In this document: positions 17,452-27,379 of the stretch, piece after piece | Layout of the letters: the number at the start of each line of letters is the position of its first letter | Numbering within the stretch: the first letter of the stretch is position 1 | NCBI GenBank assembly: GCA_947631965.1 | Contig: CANRNL010000004.1 | Location: 1 to 64,000, forward strand | DNA length: 64,000 nt | Direction of reading: 5' to 3' | DNA from: an uncultured Clostridia bacterium | GTDB lineage: Bacteria; Bacillota; Clostridia; Monoglobales; Monoglobaceae | Program-made: the position numbers and the translations under genes | Notes under the pieces: generated by a model | Seen by the model: only the letters and a program-made list of their open reading frames with translations | The model's database searches: none | What the model was told of the DNA's origin: nothing

Positions 17452-18438
17452 TTATTTCTTAACCCTTATGCTTATTTCGCCCGACGAGAGAAGCTCCTCC
17501 TCATCGCCGCACCTGACGCGCAGGCGGCATTCGTCGTCAATTCCGAGCGCGACCGCCTGCCTTGCCCTGTCGCCCTGTATAATCGTAATATCTTTTCCGA
17601 CGACGCAGGAGCGCGATTTGTAGCCCTCCAAAAAGGCGCGTTCTCCGAGCGTCTCATAATATTTTTTAAAATTTGTAAGTATTGCCGCGGCAAGCGCACT
17701 TCGAGCGTCGCTCGGCGGATTTTTCTCAAAAATCGCTCCCGCAACGTCCTTTATTTCGTCGGGAAATCCGCCCTCCGGCTCCGTGATGTTAACGCCTATT
17801 CCGACAACCGCATAGTCAAGCGCGCCGCTTTCCAAATCAAACGAAGCCTCGGTGAGTATTCCGCACACCTTTTTGCCGCCGCAAAAAATATCGTTCACCC
17901 ATTTTATACGGGTTTCCCGCCCCGTTAGCTCCTCAATCGCCTCGGCTACGGCGACCGCCGCCGAAGTTGTCAGAAACAACGCGTCTTTCGGCGGTATATT
18001 CTCTCTTAAAAGTATGCTCATATAAAGACCCGTTCCGCGCGGTGAACTGAAACGCCTGTTCCCGCGCCTGCCGCGTCCGCCGCTCTGTTCCTCGGCAATC
18101 AGCACCGTGCCGTGCGGCGCGCCCAACGCGGCGTACTCTTTTAAAACCGTATTCGTAGATGTGACGCGGCTCTTTACTTCTATTTTGAAATCTTTAAAAT
18201 CGCTTTCCGCTCCGAGATATTTTTCAACGCTCTGCGGAGACAAAATATCGTTTGACGGAGTAAGGCAATACCCTCGGCTCTTGACCGACAGTATCTCGTA
18301 GCCGTCGTCCGTAAGCGCCTTGACCGCCTTCCAAACCGCGTTTCGGCTGACGTTTATGCGCGCCGCCAGCTCAGCACCCGATATAAAGCTGCCGCGGTTA
18401 TTTTCAAGCTCCTTCAAAAGCTCCGCCTTAACGCCCAT
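17452..18438 (-). CDS. birA: biotin--[biotin carboxyl-carrier] ligase and biotin repressor
   Basis: 328 residues from the ATG at 18438 (GGTGAG ahead). The N-terminal 65 residues are a winged helix-turn-helix (SGAELAARINVSRNAVWKAVKAL), so it should also repress biotin genes. The catalytic domain has the biotin-AMP loop GGRGRRGNRRF and KWVNDIF with the active-site lysine. A C-terminal SH3-like domain ends the protein. It joins biotin to carboxylase subunits in the cytoplasm. No biotin operator could be picked out here. Confidence 0.93.
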   Translation of the reverse strand: MGVKAELLKELENNRGSFISGAELAARINVSRNAVWKAVKALTDDGYEILSVKSRGYCLTPSNDILSPQSVEKYLGAESDFKDFKIEVKSRVTSTNTVLKEYAALGAPHGTVLIAEEQSGGRGRRGNRRFSSPRGTGLYMSILLRENIPPKDALFLTTSAAVAVAEAIEELTGRETRIKWVNDIFCGGKKVCGILTEASFDLESGALDYAVVGIGVNITEPEGGFPDEIKDVAGAIFEKNPPSDARSALAAAILTNFKKYYETLGERAFLEGYKSRSCVVGKDITIIQGDRARQAVALGIDDECRLRVRCGDEEELLSSGEISIRVKK

Positions 18439-18518
18439 TAAGCTCACCGCCCTTTGATCCGATTTATCGCTCTATTATTCTACACCCCCTCGCCCGCCGC
18501 CGTCAAGTGTAAAGTAAA

Positions 18519-18545
18519 CCTCGGCGCGGATTTCCGCCCCGAGGC
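18519..18545 (-). terminator. probable terminator of the leucine-rich-repeat gene
   Basis: A 12-position stem CCTCGG-CGCGGA / TCCGCC-CCGAGG with one mismatch, then TTTACTTT on the minus strand. Confidence 0.6.
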
Positions 18546-18581
18546 TTTTATGTAAACTTTCATTTCCAATATTTTTATATA

Positions 18582-20453
18582 TTATTTTATCGTAATTGTT
18601 TTCGGCTCGCAGAGAGGGCGCATTGTGTCAAGGCTGTCCCAGCAGAAAACTTTTATCGTTTTCACGTCCTCGGCGGGCAGAGTCGCCGCGCCGTCCTGCA
18701 GTTTTTCCGAAGCCGTGAGTTTGTTTCCGTCGTAGCCTACCGCAAACAGTTCACCCTCGCCATCAATATTTTTTGCTTCGGCGGTTATTGTTATACTGCC
18801 GCCCTCAACTACCGGCTCGGACACCGAAATTTGCGGAGGTCCGGCACTGTTGTAATGTATAGTGGCACCTGTTAAATCTTCGTTATATATATTTTGCCAA
18901 TCTTCTTCACTTCCGCCGTAATATATGTCTGTTAAGCTTTTACAACCATCAAACGCTCCCCAGCCAATGCTTATGACGCTGTTTGGTATTGTAACGTTCG
19001 TTAAGCTATCGCAATCGGAAAACTCACTATTGCCAATACTTGTAACGCTGTTCGGTATTATGACGCTCGTTAAGCTGTCGCAGTACGCAAACGCACTATC
19101 GCCAATGCTTGTGACGCTGTCCGGCATTGTGATGCTTGTTAAACTGTCGCAGTAACAAAACGCTCTACCGCCGATGCTTGTGACGCCGTTCGGAATTGTA
19201 TATTCGGGCTGTATTTCATCTTTGGCATATGCAATTATTTCGGTTTTATTTTTATTAAACAAAACACCGTCTATATCGCTGTAATTTTTATTGTCACTAT
19301 CTACACTTATATTTAAACTTCCGCAATCTGAAAACGCACCAACGCCAATGCTTGTGACACCGTTTCCAATTGTAATGTTTGTTAAACCGATACATTTGGA
19401 AAATGCCCAATTGCCAATGCTTATTACGCTGTTTGGTATTGTAACGCTCGTTAAACTGTCACATTCCTCAAACGCACTTTTGCCGATGCTTATTACACCA
19501 TCGGGTAACGTTACACTTGTCAAACTATCACAGTTAATAAAAGCCATCTCTCCTATACTTGTTAAGCTATTTGGTATGTTTATACTTTTTAAACTGATGC
19601 AACCATAAAATGCCATATCGCCAATGCTTGTGACACCTTCGGATATTGTTACACCTATTAAACCAATACATCCACCAAACATATTATCTTCAATGTTTTT
19701 TACACTGCCGGGTATTGTTATGCTTTTTAAACCGCAGTTACTAAACGAACTCTTACCGATGCTTGTTATACTGTCGGGTATTGTTATGCTGGTAAGTTTA
19801 TCACAACCAAAAAATGCACAACTTGCAATAAGCCTTGTGCCGCTGCTTATTGTATAATTTGACGGCATTTTATCATTCGCATTTACCAAACAATTATCTA
19901 TATATAAAACGCCATTATGCCAATTTGATTCTTTGTTGTAATATGCGGTATTATAAAACGCATTTTCGCCAATGCTTGTTACGCTGTCTGGTATTGTTAT
20001 TCTTGTTAAGTTACTGCAATAGGAAAACGCCAGATTGCCAATGCTTGTTACACCGCTTGGTATAGTGACGCTTGTTAAACTGCTACAACTTTTAAACGCA
20101 TCATCTCCAATGCTTATGATACCGTCGGGTATGTTTATACTTGTAAGTCTTTCGCAGGAACTAAACGCCCAATCGTCAATGCTTGTGACGCTGCTTGGTA
20201 TTGTTACGTTTGTTAGTTTACCACAATAAGCAAACGCACTACTGCCAATACTTGTCACCGGCAAGCCGTCTATCTCGGCGGGAATATCGACGGATACCGC
20301 GTTTGTGTCGCAATCGGTTATTTCGATATAGTCAACGTATTTTTCATAATACAAATAATCGCCGTATCTTGTGCCCCTCTCCGCGCCGACGGTGATTGGA
20401 ATTGACGGCAAAATCATAATCGCGCATAAAATTATCGCTAAAAATTTTTTCAT
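18582..20453 (-). CDS. secreted BspA-like leucine-rich-repeat protein
   Basis: 623 residues from the ATG at 20453. A signal peptide (residues 1-23) is followed by about 18-20 LRR_5 repeats of roughly 23 residues, with the pattern LTSVTIPNSVTSIGDSAF. A C-terminal beta-rich domain of about 90 residues (from ISVSEPVVEGGSITITAEA) follows. There is no LPxTG, SLH or other anchor. BspA-like proteins are usually adhesins or binders of host or fibre surfaces. The DNA repeats are diverged at the base level, so the array is not a recent expansion. A long folded leader lies upstream. Confidence 0.87.
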   Translation of the reverse strand: MKKFLAIILCAIMILPSIPITVGAERGTRYGDYLYYEKYVDYIEITDCDTNAVSVDIPAEIDGLPVTSIGSSAFAYCGKLTNVTIPSSVTSIDDWAFSSCERLTSINIPDGIISIGDDAFKSCSSLTSVTIPSGVTSIGNLAFSYCSNLTRITIPDSVTSIGENAFYNTAYYNKESNWHNGVLYIDNCLVNANDKMPSNYTISSGTRLIASCAFFGCDKLTSITIPDSITSIGKSSFSNCGLKSITIPGSVKNIEDNMFGGCIGLIGVTISEGVTSIGDMAFYGCISLKSINIPNSLTSIGEMAFINCDSLTSVTLPDGVISIGKSAFEECDSLTSVTIPNSVISIGNWAFSKCIGLTNITIGNGVTSIGVGAFSDCGSLNISVDSDNKNYSDIDGVLFNKNKTEIIAYAKDEIQPEYTIPNGVTSIGGRAFCYCDSLTSITMPDSVTSIGDSAFAYCDSLTSVIIPNSVTSIGNSEFSDCDSLTNVTIPNSVISIGWGAFDGCKSLTDIYYGGSEEDWQNIYNEDLTGATIHYNSAGPPQISVSEPVVEGGSITITAEAKNIDGEGELFAVGYDGNKLTASEKLQDGAATLPAEDVKTIKVFCWDSLDTMRPLCEPKTITIK

Positions 20454-20495
20454 AAATCCTATCCCTTCTTTTGTAAATCTTTTCCGCAAATTACG

Positions 20496-20773
20496 GTTTG
20501 CGTGCCGCGTCTCCTTTCCGAAAAACTCACGCAAACAAAAAATGCGTGGCATAAATCTACGCCACGCACCAAAAACGCAGCTTAGATTCAATGTTACCAC
20601 ACATTTTCACTTTGACTTGAAATATCCCGACATAAAGGCATTTCATTCAATTATAAAGCCTGCGTTTTTAACAGAACACAAACCTTTATGCGGGAATGTC
20701 AAAACCGAAATATTCGGAAGTGAATATTCTGCTTAAAAATCTTATTCAATTATTCAAAGTGAAAAAATGTGGT
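20496..20773 (-). promoter_or_regulatory. long folded 5' leader of the leucine-rich-repeat gene
   Basis: The transcript should start near 20773. Its 5' end (20778-20755) pairs with 20614-20591 over about 22 bp with small bulges. An inner arm pairs 20683-20695 with 20625-20638 (CCTTTATGCGGGA with TCCCGACATAAAGG). Downstream is a perfect 8-bp hairpin, 20568-20561 with 20550-20543, followed by six U (20542-20537): an intrinsic terminator. A third, 9-bp hairpin follows (20536-20528 with 20504-20496). The order of antenna-like fold, terminator, then gene suggests attenuation. Confidence 0.55.
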
Positions 20774-20779
20774 AATGTT

Positions 20780-20807
20780 ATTATACCATATTATTGAGAA
20801 AAATCAA
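20780..20807 (-). promoter_or_regulatory. promoter of the leucine-rich-repeat gene
   Basis: Minus-strand TTGATT (20807-20802), a 16-nt spacer and an extended TATAAT (20785-20780). It places the start of transcription at the outer edge of the folded leader. Confidence 0.65.
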
Positions 20808-20810
20808 CAC

Positions 20811-20840
20811 AAAAAACGCGGTGCATATGCGCCGCGTTTT
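20811..20840 (-). terminator. terminator of the VOC gene
   Basis: A 9-bp stem AAAACGCGG with CCGCGTTTT around GCATATGC, followed on the minus strand by a run of T. Confidence 0.85.
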
Positions 20841-20851
20841 CAAATCTTAGA

Positions 20852-21232
20852 TTAAAGTTTCTGGTCTTCGGGACGGTCGATAAGATGAAGTATGTTTCCG
20901 TCGGGGTCGCGGAACCAGAATGTGCCTATTCCCTTTGCGGAAACGCTCTTTTCAACAACGACCTCAACGCCCGCACCCATCAGCTTATCGGTCATACCGT
21001 CCAAATCGTCAACCGAAATTGCGATGTGGCGTATTCCCGAAGCGGGCTTACCGAGCTTGCCGCCGTCCTCCTGCGTGCTTACAAACTCAATCATACCGCC
21101 GTCGTCAGCCTTTAAGAAGTATGTTCCCTTGCCGTTGTCATAGACCTGCTTCCAGCCGAACATCTCCATATACCAGTTTTTGAGCTTTTCGGTATCAAAC
21201 GAACAAATACCGATGTGTTCAATTCCTACCAT
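20852..21232 (-). CDS. VOC family protein (glyoxalase/bleomycin-resistance fold)
   Basis: 126 residues forming two beta-alpha-beta-beta-beta modules. Likely metal ligands include His6 (GIEHIGI), the Glu of MIEFV, a His in GIRHIAISV, and the C-terminal GNILHLID. These enzymes include lactoylglutathione lyases, epimerases and resistance proteins; nothing here decides the substrate. The gene has its own terminator and lies 38 nt downstream of hisIE, so it may be the last gene of the histidine transcript. Confidence 0.82.
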   Translation of the reverse strand: MVGIEHIGICSFDTEKLKNWYMEMFGWKQVYDNGKGTYFLKADDGGMIEFVSTQEDGGKLGKPASGIRHIAISVDDLDGMTDKLMGAGVEVVVEKSVSAKGIGTFWFRDPDGNILHLIDRPEDQKL

Positions 21233-21270
21233 TTCATTTTCCTCCTTAATTTTTTATTTTATTAAAATTT

Positions 21271-21915
21271 TTAATTTCTTCTGCTTTCTATTTCGCCGAA
21301 AATGTCATCCCAGGTAATGCCCTGCTCGGCAAGCACTACCGCGAGGTGGAAAAGCAAATCCGCCGTTTCGTACTTAACCTCGTCGGGCTCGCGGTTTTTG
21401 GCGGCTATAATTACCTCGCTCGCCTCCTCACCCACCTTTTTGAGCATTTTGTCGAGCCCCTTTTCAAACAGAAAGTTGGTATAAGAGCCCTCGACGGGAT
21501 TTTTCACCCTGTCCAAAATCGTCGCATATTCCTGCTTTAAAACATTTTTGCCGAACTTCGGCACAGCCGTGTCGCGCACCGGCACGCCGTCCTCAATCTT
21601 TCTGTAAAAGCAGGAGCGGTTATTTGTGTGGCACGCCGCGCCCTTTTGCCGCACCAACAGCACTATCGCGTCGGCATCGCAGTCAATTCGCATCTGAACC
21701 ACGCTCTGAGTATGCCCCGACGTTTCGCCCTTTGTCCAAAGCTCCTGCCTGCTGCGGCTGAAATATGTCGCCAGACCCGTTTCAAGCGTCTTTTTTATGC
21801 TCTCCTCGTTCATATAGGCGCACATCAGCACTTCGCCGCTGACCGCGTCCTGAGCAATCGCGGGAATAAGCCCCTTTTCGTCGAATTTCAGCTCTTTTAT
21901 AAATTCAAAATCCAA
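21271..21915 (-). CDS. hisIE: bifunctional phosphoribosyl-AMP cyclohydrolase / phosphoribosyl-ATP pyrophosphatase
   Basis: 214 residues. The N-terminal HisI domain has the zinc and substrate residues in [19 protein letters not shown] and NRSCFY. The C-terminal HisE domain begins near residue 118 and has [14 protein letters not shown]. Together they carry out steps 2 and 3 of histidine synthesis. I use the TTG at 21915, which sits 6 nt after GGAGGGG; an upstream TTG at 21930 overlaps that ribosome site. It follows hisA by 19 nt. Confidence 0.92.
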   Translation of the reverse strand: MDFEFIKELKFDEKGLIPAIAQDAVSGEVLMCAYMNEESIKKTLETGLATYFSRSRQELWTKGETSGHTQSVVQMRIDCDADAIVLLVRQKGAACHTNNRSCFYRKIEDGVPVRDTAVPKFGKNVLKQEYATILDRVKNPVEGSYTNFLFEKGLDKMLKKVGEEASEVIIAAKNREPDEVKYETADLLFHLAVVLAEQGITWDDIFGEIESRRN

Positions 21916-21934
21916 GTAAATCCCCTCCAACTCG

Positions 21935-22654
21935 CTATTGTGAAAGTGCAGCTCTCGCCTCGCTCAGGCTCAGCGCACCCGTATAAAGCGCCTTTCCGAT
22001 AATCGCGCCCTCAACGCCCGCCGCCTCAAGCGCCTTTATATCGTCGGTCGAGGACACCCCGCCCGACGCTATTATGTTAACCTTCGGCACGGCGTTCACC
22101 ATTTCCTCCATCGCCGCCGTGTTCGCGCCCTTCAACATTCCGTCGGTGGCAATATCGGTATATATTATGTATTTCACGCCGAGGCTTTGCATCTCACGCG
22201 CCAAATCGACCGCGCACACCGAGCTTACCTCCTCCCAGCCGCAAACCGCCGCAAAGCCGTCCTTTGCGTCAATTCCGACCGCGATTTTGTCGCCGTACTT
22301 TTCAACCGCGGCACGCACCAAATCGGGCGTTTTGAGCGCCGCTGTGCCTATTATCACGCGGGAAACACCCGCCGAAAGCAGCCGCTCAGCCGCTTCGAGC
22401 GAACGCACGCCGCCGCCTACCTCAATGGGAACCGAAACGCTTGCGGCAATTTTGCGTATAACCTCCAAATTGTCTTGATTTCCCGAGCGCGCGCCGTCCA
22501 AATCAACTATATGTATCAGGTCGCCGCCCTGACTTTCCCACCTTTTCGCCACCTCTGTCGGGCTGTCCGAAAAGGTGGTCTTTTGGGAGTAGTCGCCCTG
22601 AACCAGCCTCACGCATTTTCCGTCAATTATGTCAATCGCGGGGTATAGTTTCAA
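21935..22654 (-). CDS. hisA: phosphoribosylformimino-5-aminoimidazole carboxamide ribotide isomerase
   Basis: 239 residues, a TIM barrel that carries out step 4 of histidine synthesis. The N-terminus [18 protein letters not shown] and the phosphate-binding segments EVGGGVRS and IASGGVSS are diagnostic, as is the catalytic Asp pair (VDLDGA and TDIATDGM). It begins directly after the hisZG stop codon, so translation is coupled. hisF and hisH, its usual neighbours, are absent from this window. Confidence 0.94.
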   Translation of the reverse strand: MKLYPAIDIIDGKCVRLVQGDYSQKTTFSDSPTEVAKRWESQGGDLIHIVDLDGARSGNQDNLEVIRKIAASVSVPIEVGGGVRSLEAAERLLSAGVSRVIIGTAALKTPDLVRAAVEKYGDKIAVGIDAKDGFAAVCGWEEVSSVCAVDLAREMQSLGVKYIIYTDIATDGMLKGANTAAMEEMVNAVPKVNIIASGGVSSTDDIKALEAAGVEGAIIGKALYTGALSLSEARAALSQ

Positions 22655-24298
22655 TTAAAGCTCCCCTTTCACCCTTGTTATAATATCGTTTATCCTCTCG
22701 CGGTGCAGCTTCAGGCTCACCCTGTTTACCACCAGGCGCGCGCTGACGTCGCAAATTTCCTCCAAAACCTCAAGCCCGTTTTCTTTAAGCGTCTTGCCTG
22801 TTTCGACAATATCGACAATGACCTCCGAAAGCCCCACGAGCGGACCCAGTTCAACCGAGCCGTGCAACTTTATTATGTCAACCGTTTGACCCTTTACGTT
22901 ATGGAAGTAATCGCGGGCTATGTTGGTATACTTACTCGCGACGCGCATAATGTTTCTGCCGACCAGCTTATCCTTCATTTCGGCGGGACCCGCAACAGCC
23001 ATTTTGCACTTGCCGAAGCCGAGGTCAAGCACCTCATAAAGGTTTTTGCCGTATTCCAAAAGCGTATCCTTGCCGACTATTCCGATGTCAGCCGCGCCGT
23101 ACTCGACATATGTGGGTACGTCCGACGCTTTCACGAGGACAAATTTCATCTTATTTTCCTCGTCCGTAAACACCAGCTTACGAGTTTTGGATTTCATCTC
23201 GGAGCAATTAAGACCGATTTTTTCAAATATTTCAATCGAAAGCTCGGCAAGCCTGCCCTTTGCGAGAGCGACGGTTATATATTCGTTGTCCTGCTTGCTG
23301 TAATCCTCGCGGCTCATATCGTTCAGAGCGGACATAACGCGCTCGACACCGATTGAAATTCCCGTCGCGGGCAAATTTTTGCCGAACTTTGAAATCAGAT
23401 TGTCGTAACGTCCGCCCGTGCATATGGGGAAGCCGATGCCGTATGTAAAGCCCTTTATGACCAGACCCGTGTAGTAGTCAAGGTTCGGTATCATTCCGAG
23501 GTCTATCGACACTCTGCCCTGCGCGCCGTGGCTCTTTAATATTTCGTAGACAGCCGAAAGGTTCTCAAGAGCCTCGCGCGACACCTCTCCGAGGCATTTA
23601 TACTTTGAAACCTCGTCTATAATTTCAATTCCGCCGAACATCGTAGGCAACTTGATTATTATGTCGCGTATCTCGTCGTCCAAATCGTAGTCGCGCAAAA
23701 TGCCCTCGATAGACGAAAAGCTCTTTGTGTATATCGCCTCGCGCAAGCGCATTGTATCGTTTTCGCTGAGCCCCGCCTGCTCGACGATGCCCTTGAAAAA
23801 TCCAATGTGTCCCATATCTATCTGAAAGTCGCGAAGTCCCGACTTTTCAAGTGTCTCGATGGCAATTTCGATAACCTCGCTGTCCGCAGCAGCCGAGTTC
23901 TCGCCTATAAGCTCCACGCCGACCTGAGTAAATTCGCGCTGACGCGCCTGCGAAAACGCCTCATCATTTCTAAAAGCGGAGCCGATATAAGACAGGCGGA
24001 GCGGATAGCCGCTGTCCGAAAACTTCGTCGCCGCCATACGCGCAATAGACGTGGTTATATCGGGACGCAGAGACAACATTCTGCCGTCGCCGTCAAAAAA
24101 CCTGAAAATATTTTCGCTGCTTGTGGTACTTGCAACATCATAGACCTCGCTGTATTCAAACATCGGAGCCTGAACCATTTTATATCCGCGCGACTTGAAC
24201 ACCTCACGCGAAACGCTCTCTATATTGAACTTCAACTCGCAGTCATCGCAGAGAATGTCCGCAAGTCCCTCCGGAATATGCGTAATTCTTTCGGACAA
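22655..24298 (-). CDS. hisZG: fused ATP phosphoribosyltransferase, HisZ regulatory and HisG catalytic domains
   Basis: 547 residues in one unbroken frame. Residues 1 to about 330 are HisZ, a class II histidyl-tRNA-synthetase-like domain ([32 protein letters not shown]). About residue 337 to the end is a short-form HisG ([44 protein letters not shown]) that makes phosphoribosyl-ATP, step 1 of histidine synthesis. Short HisG needs HisZ for activity and feedback control, and the two are normally separate proteins in a hetero-octamer. Here they are joined by a short linker near SKQDNE. It heads the operon with hisA and hisIE. Confidence 0.9.
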   Translation of the reverse strand: MSERITHIPEGLADILCDDCELKFNIESVSREVFKSRGYKMVQAPMFEYSEVYDVASTTSSENIFRFFDGDGRMLSLRPDITTSIARMAATKFSDSGYPLRLSYIGSAFRNDEAFSQARQREFTQVGVELIGENSAAADSEVIEIAIETLEKSGLRDFQIDMGHIGFFKGIVEQAGLSENDTMRLREAIYTKSFSSIEGILRDYDLDDEIRDIIIKLPTMFGGIEIIDEVSKYKCLGEVSREALENLSAVYEILKSHGAQGRVSIDLGMIPNLDYYTGLVIKGFTYGIGFPICTGGRYDNLISKFGKNLPATGISIGVERVMSALNDMSREDYSKQDNEYITVALAKGRLAELSIEIFEKIGLNCSEMKSKTRKLVFTDEENKMKFVLVKASDVPTYVEYGAADIGIVGKDTLLEYGKNLYEVLDLGFGKCKMAVAGPAEMKDKLVGRNIMRVASKYTNIARDYFHNVKGQTVDIIKLHGSVELGPLVGLSEVIVDIVETGKTLKENGLEVLEEICDVSARLVVNRVSLKLHRERINDIITRVKGEL

Positions 24299-24406
24299 TC
24301 AAACCACTCCAATCTTATTATTTCGGACAAACGCATAAAACGCTTTGATTTGGTCTTTATTCTTTTCAAACACAACTCACTCAAAATATTTAAGAAAGAT
24401 ATATAA

Positions 24407-24436
24407 ATTATAACACACTTTCTGCGGCTATGTCAA
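24407..24436 (-). promoter_or_regulatory. promoter of the histidine operon
   Basis: Minus-strand TTGACA (24436-24431), an 18-nt spacer, TATAAT (24412-24407). The leader is about 100 nt, with no T-box features that I can see. Confidence 0.8.
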
Positions 24437-24460
24437 TTTTTACAGCTAAATTACAATAAA

Positions 24461-24488
24461 AAAACGGAACGCCGAAGCGTTCCGTTTT
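24461..24488 (-). terminator. terminator of the SLH gene
   Basis: A perfect 12-bp stem AAAACGGAACGC with GCGTTCCGTTTT, loop CGAA, then a run of T on the minus strand. Confidence 0.92.
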
Positions 24489-24520
24489 TAATTTTGATTT
24501 TAAATAATCTTTACAGATTA

Positions 24521-27304
24521 TTACGCCTCAGGAGTAGCCGATGCGTCAGGAGTTTCTGATGCGTCGGGCTCTGCCGATGCGTCCGGAGCTTCCGATGCGT
24601 CCGGAGTAGCCGATGCGTCGGGCTCTGCCGATGCTTCAGGCTCTGCCGATTCCTCAGGAGCCGGAGTTTCCTCAGGCTCGTTGTTGAGGTTAGCAAATCT
24701 GTAAATCATTACAGCAGCCTCTGCTCTTGTAGCAAGGTTCTTCGGACCGAATGTGCCGTCCGTGTAACCGTTAACTACGCCAAGCTCGGAGAGAAGTGCA
24801 ACTGCCTGCTTTGCATAATCAGCAACGCTTCCCATATCCGTGAAGGTAGCTGCAGCCGACGGCTCTGTGCCAAGGCTTCTGTAAAGGATTGTAGCGATGT
24901 CCTCACGAGTGATGTTGTCGCCAAGTCCGAACCAACCGTCCGAATATCCTGTGATAAGACCGTTGTCAACAGCAGCCGCGATATAAGGAGCATACCACTG
25001 GCTTGCGTCTACGTCAGCAAATGTTGTTACGCCGCTTCCTGTCGGAAGTCCGAGTGCGCCGACAATCATCTTCGCAAACTGCTCACGGGTTACGTTCGAG
25101 TCAGGATCGAAATGAGTAGCGTCAACACCGTTGATTACGCCTTCTGCTGCGAGAGCTTCAATAGCCTCGCCTGCCCACGACTTAACGCCGTCGATATCAA
25201 CGAACGTAGAAGTTGTACCGGTCTGACCGCCGGGAGTTGTAGACTCTGTGGGCTCTGCGCTCGCGCTGGCTGAAGGATTGCCGCCGTTGCCGCTGCTGCC
25301 TCCGGGACCGGAAGTAGCAATCGACGAGCTCTTACCCTTAACTACGGTTGTTACGGGAGCAAGCGTATAGATGTCTTCGCCAACCTTGTAAGAACCGGTA
25401 ATCTCAACGGGTTCGCCCTTTGCTTTATCCAAAGCAGCTACCGAAATCGAAACGTTCTTTGCGCTTCCTGACATAGTAACGGGAGTAGCCGGAGTTCCAT
25501 CTATCGAAATTTCAACCGTAGCGTCGCTTTCGATTGTAACGTCTCTCTTTACAAGAACAGTGAAGTCTTTCTTTTCTCTTATTGTAGGCTCAACGATTAC
25601 CGGAATGCTCATAAGACCTTCGAGAGTAGTTTCAGCAGCAGCCAAATCCGCATTTTCGGGGTCAGCAGCCTTTGCATCTGCGAGCTGAGCCTTAACCTTT
25701 TCAGCAACTTCCTTATACTTCGCGTTGCTTGTGTAATCCTTCAACTGTTTAACAGCTTCTACAACAGCTGCAACTTCCTGCTCGGTTGTTACTTCAGTAG
25801 TAGGCAGGAGTGCTCTTGCAGCTGCAACAGCAGCCTTTGCATCCTGGAGTTTCTTGTTAGCCGCGGTTGCACCGGGAACCTCTTCTTTTCCTTCGAGAAC
25901 TTCTTCAGCAACTTCAATCCATGCCTTATAAGCAAGTGCTGTGTCGCTGTTAACGTGCTCTACGAGGCTGGAAGCGATGTCTGCCGCCTCTATGATTTCA
26001 CCGAGATCATTCAATACATCATTGGTAAGAGAATCAAGCTTAGCCTTATCTGCGTTGAGCTTCTTGGAATCCTTAAGAGCCGGTTCGGATCTTACAAGAG
26101 AATTGTACTCGCTCTTAAGATCCGGAACGTTTTCCTTAAGCACATCTACATCTCCGGTAATGTCCTCAAGTGCGGGAACAGTAGCTTCAACCTTTTCGTG
26201 GAATGCCCTACCTGCCTCAGAAGCCGCAAGAATCGGGTCATCCGTAACAGTTACCGTAACGGTAGCCTTCTTACCGGTAACATCAATGTAATCGTTGTCA
26301 GCGAGGTCAGCCTCAACTGTATAAACGTCTTCTTTGCCAACCTGCGCAGCTGTAAGAGTACCGGTAGCCTTAACGGTCTGAGTAAGTCCGTTTGTAGCAG
26401 TTACTGTAGCGTCAGTCTCAAATGTAGCAGGCTCGGTAGCGCCATCTATCATATCTACTTCCGCAGTAGCTGTTGCCGAAGCAAAGTCAGCCTTTGAAAG
26501 ATTTACGGTAACCTTAACAGTCGGGCTAACACCGGAACCGAGAGAAATGGGATCCTCTGCAGTTACAGTACCTGTTACTTCCTGAGTTGCAGCCATATTG
26601 TTATAGGTTGATGCATCCCAAGTTACAGGAAGCGAAACCGTTGTGGTTCCCGATGATGTTGTTCCTGTAGCCGAAACAGTTGAAGGAAGTATGGAAATCG
26701 GATCGCCAAACTTACCTGCAACAGGCTCAACCGGGTTGATAGCTGTAACCGTTGTAGTCTCAGCAACAGTTACGGTGAACGTAGCCAAGTCGTCTATATT
26801 ATATTTATTGATAGCGTCATCCGGCTTATAGAAACAGGTAGCTCCCTCATGCTGGAAACTAAAAGTATAGTCACCGGGAGTCAAATCGCTTGCAACGGTT
26901 ACTTCAACACTGCCGAGAAGCGACGTGGTATAATTGCCCTTAGGCTTAGTCTTTGCACCTATAAGAACAAGCTTATCTTCTCCCATATTCTGTGCAATTT
27001 CTATATCATCCTCGTTAAAAATGCTCTTTATTTCAGCTGTAAACTTTGTTTCGTCAAAACCCAAGACGTTACAACCAACCGTCATGTCATAGAAGGTTAA
27101 CGGACCTCCCGAAGGATCGGTAACATAGATATTCATCGTAAATTTACCACCCTGTTTAACGGTTACCGAATTGGCTCCGTTTACATCGCCGGTTGTCAAT
27201 AACAACTTGCCGTCATAATCTTCCGCAAATGCGTTTATGCAGCAAAGCGAAAGAACCATTGCGACAACAACAACGAGAGCCGTAATTTTCTTTAATGTTC
27301 TCAT
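24521..27304 (-). CDS. S-layer-anchored protein: cohesin-like domain, Ig-like region, three SLH domains
   Basis: 927 residues. A signal peptide (1-27) precedes a beta-sandwich of about 150 residues resembling a cohesin domain (SVTVKQGGKFTMNIYV, LLGSVEVTVASDLTPGDYTF). Ig-like repeats follow (about 180-370), then a helical middle (about 370-590) and a Ser/Gly/Pro linker. Three SLH domains (about 705-880; FVDIDGVKSWA, FADVDASQWYA, FTDMGSVADYA) should bind wall polysaccharide. The tail of about 45 residues repeats PDAS/PEAS. Placing a low-complexity tail after the SLH domains is unusual. It is co-transcribed with the upstream dockerin-like gene. The cohesin call is by eye and less certain than the SLH call. 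Confidence 0.82.
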   Translation of the reverse strand: MRTLKKITALVVVVAMVLSLCCINAFAEDYDGKLLLTTGDVNGANSVTVKQGGKFTMNIYVTDPSGGPLTFYDMTVGCNVLGFDETKFTAEIKSIFNEDDIEIAQNMGEDKLVLIGAKTKPKGNYTTSLLGSVEVTVASDLTPGDYTFSFQHEGATCFYKPDDAINKYNIDDLATFTVTVAETTTVTAINPVEPVAGKFGDPISILPSTVSATGTTSSGTTTVSLPVTWDASTYNNMAATQEVTGTVTAEDPISLGSGVSPTVKVTVNLSKADFASATATAEVDMIDGATEPATFETDATVTATNGLTQTVKATGTLTAAQVGKEDVYTVEADLADNDYIDVTGKKATVTVTVTDDPILAASEAGRAFHEKVEATVPALEDITGDVDVLKENVPDLKSEYNSLVRSEPALKDSKKLNADKAKLDSLTNDVLNDLGEIIEAADIASSLVEHVNSDTALAYKAWIEVAEEVLEGKEEVPGATAANKKLQDAKAAVAAARALLPTTEVTTEQEVAAVVEAVKQLKDYTSNAKYKEVAEKVKAQLADAKAADPENADLAAAETTLEGLMSIPVIVEPTIREKKDFTVLVKRDVTIESDATVEISIDGTPATPVTMSGSAKNVSISVAALDKAKGEPVEITGSYKVGEDIYTLAPVTTVVKGKSSSIATSGPGGSSGNGGNPSASASAEPTESTTPGGQTGTTSTFVDIDGVKSWAGEAIEALAAEGVINGVDATHFDPDSNVTREQFAKMIVGALGLPTGSGVTTFADVDASQWYAPYIAAAVDNGLITGYSDGWFGLGDNITREDIATILYRSLGTEPSAAATFTDMGSVADYAKQAVALLSELGVVNGYTDGTFGPKNLATRAEAAVMIYRFANLNNEPEETPAPEESAEPEASAEPDASATPDASEAPDASAEPDASETPDASATPEA

Positions 27305-27379
27305 TTCTTTAATCCCCTTTCAAAAATTTAAATATTTTGGATTTAATTATTTTTCGTAAATATTTTTGGAATAATCTTC

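Noticed and set aside
18925-20395. Plus-strand frames with leucine-rich repetitive products
   Set aside because: They are antisense shadows of the leucine-rich-repeat gene, which has the signal peptide, ribosome site and intact repeats.
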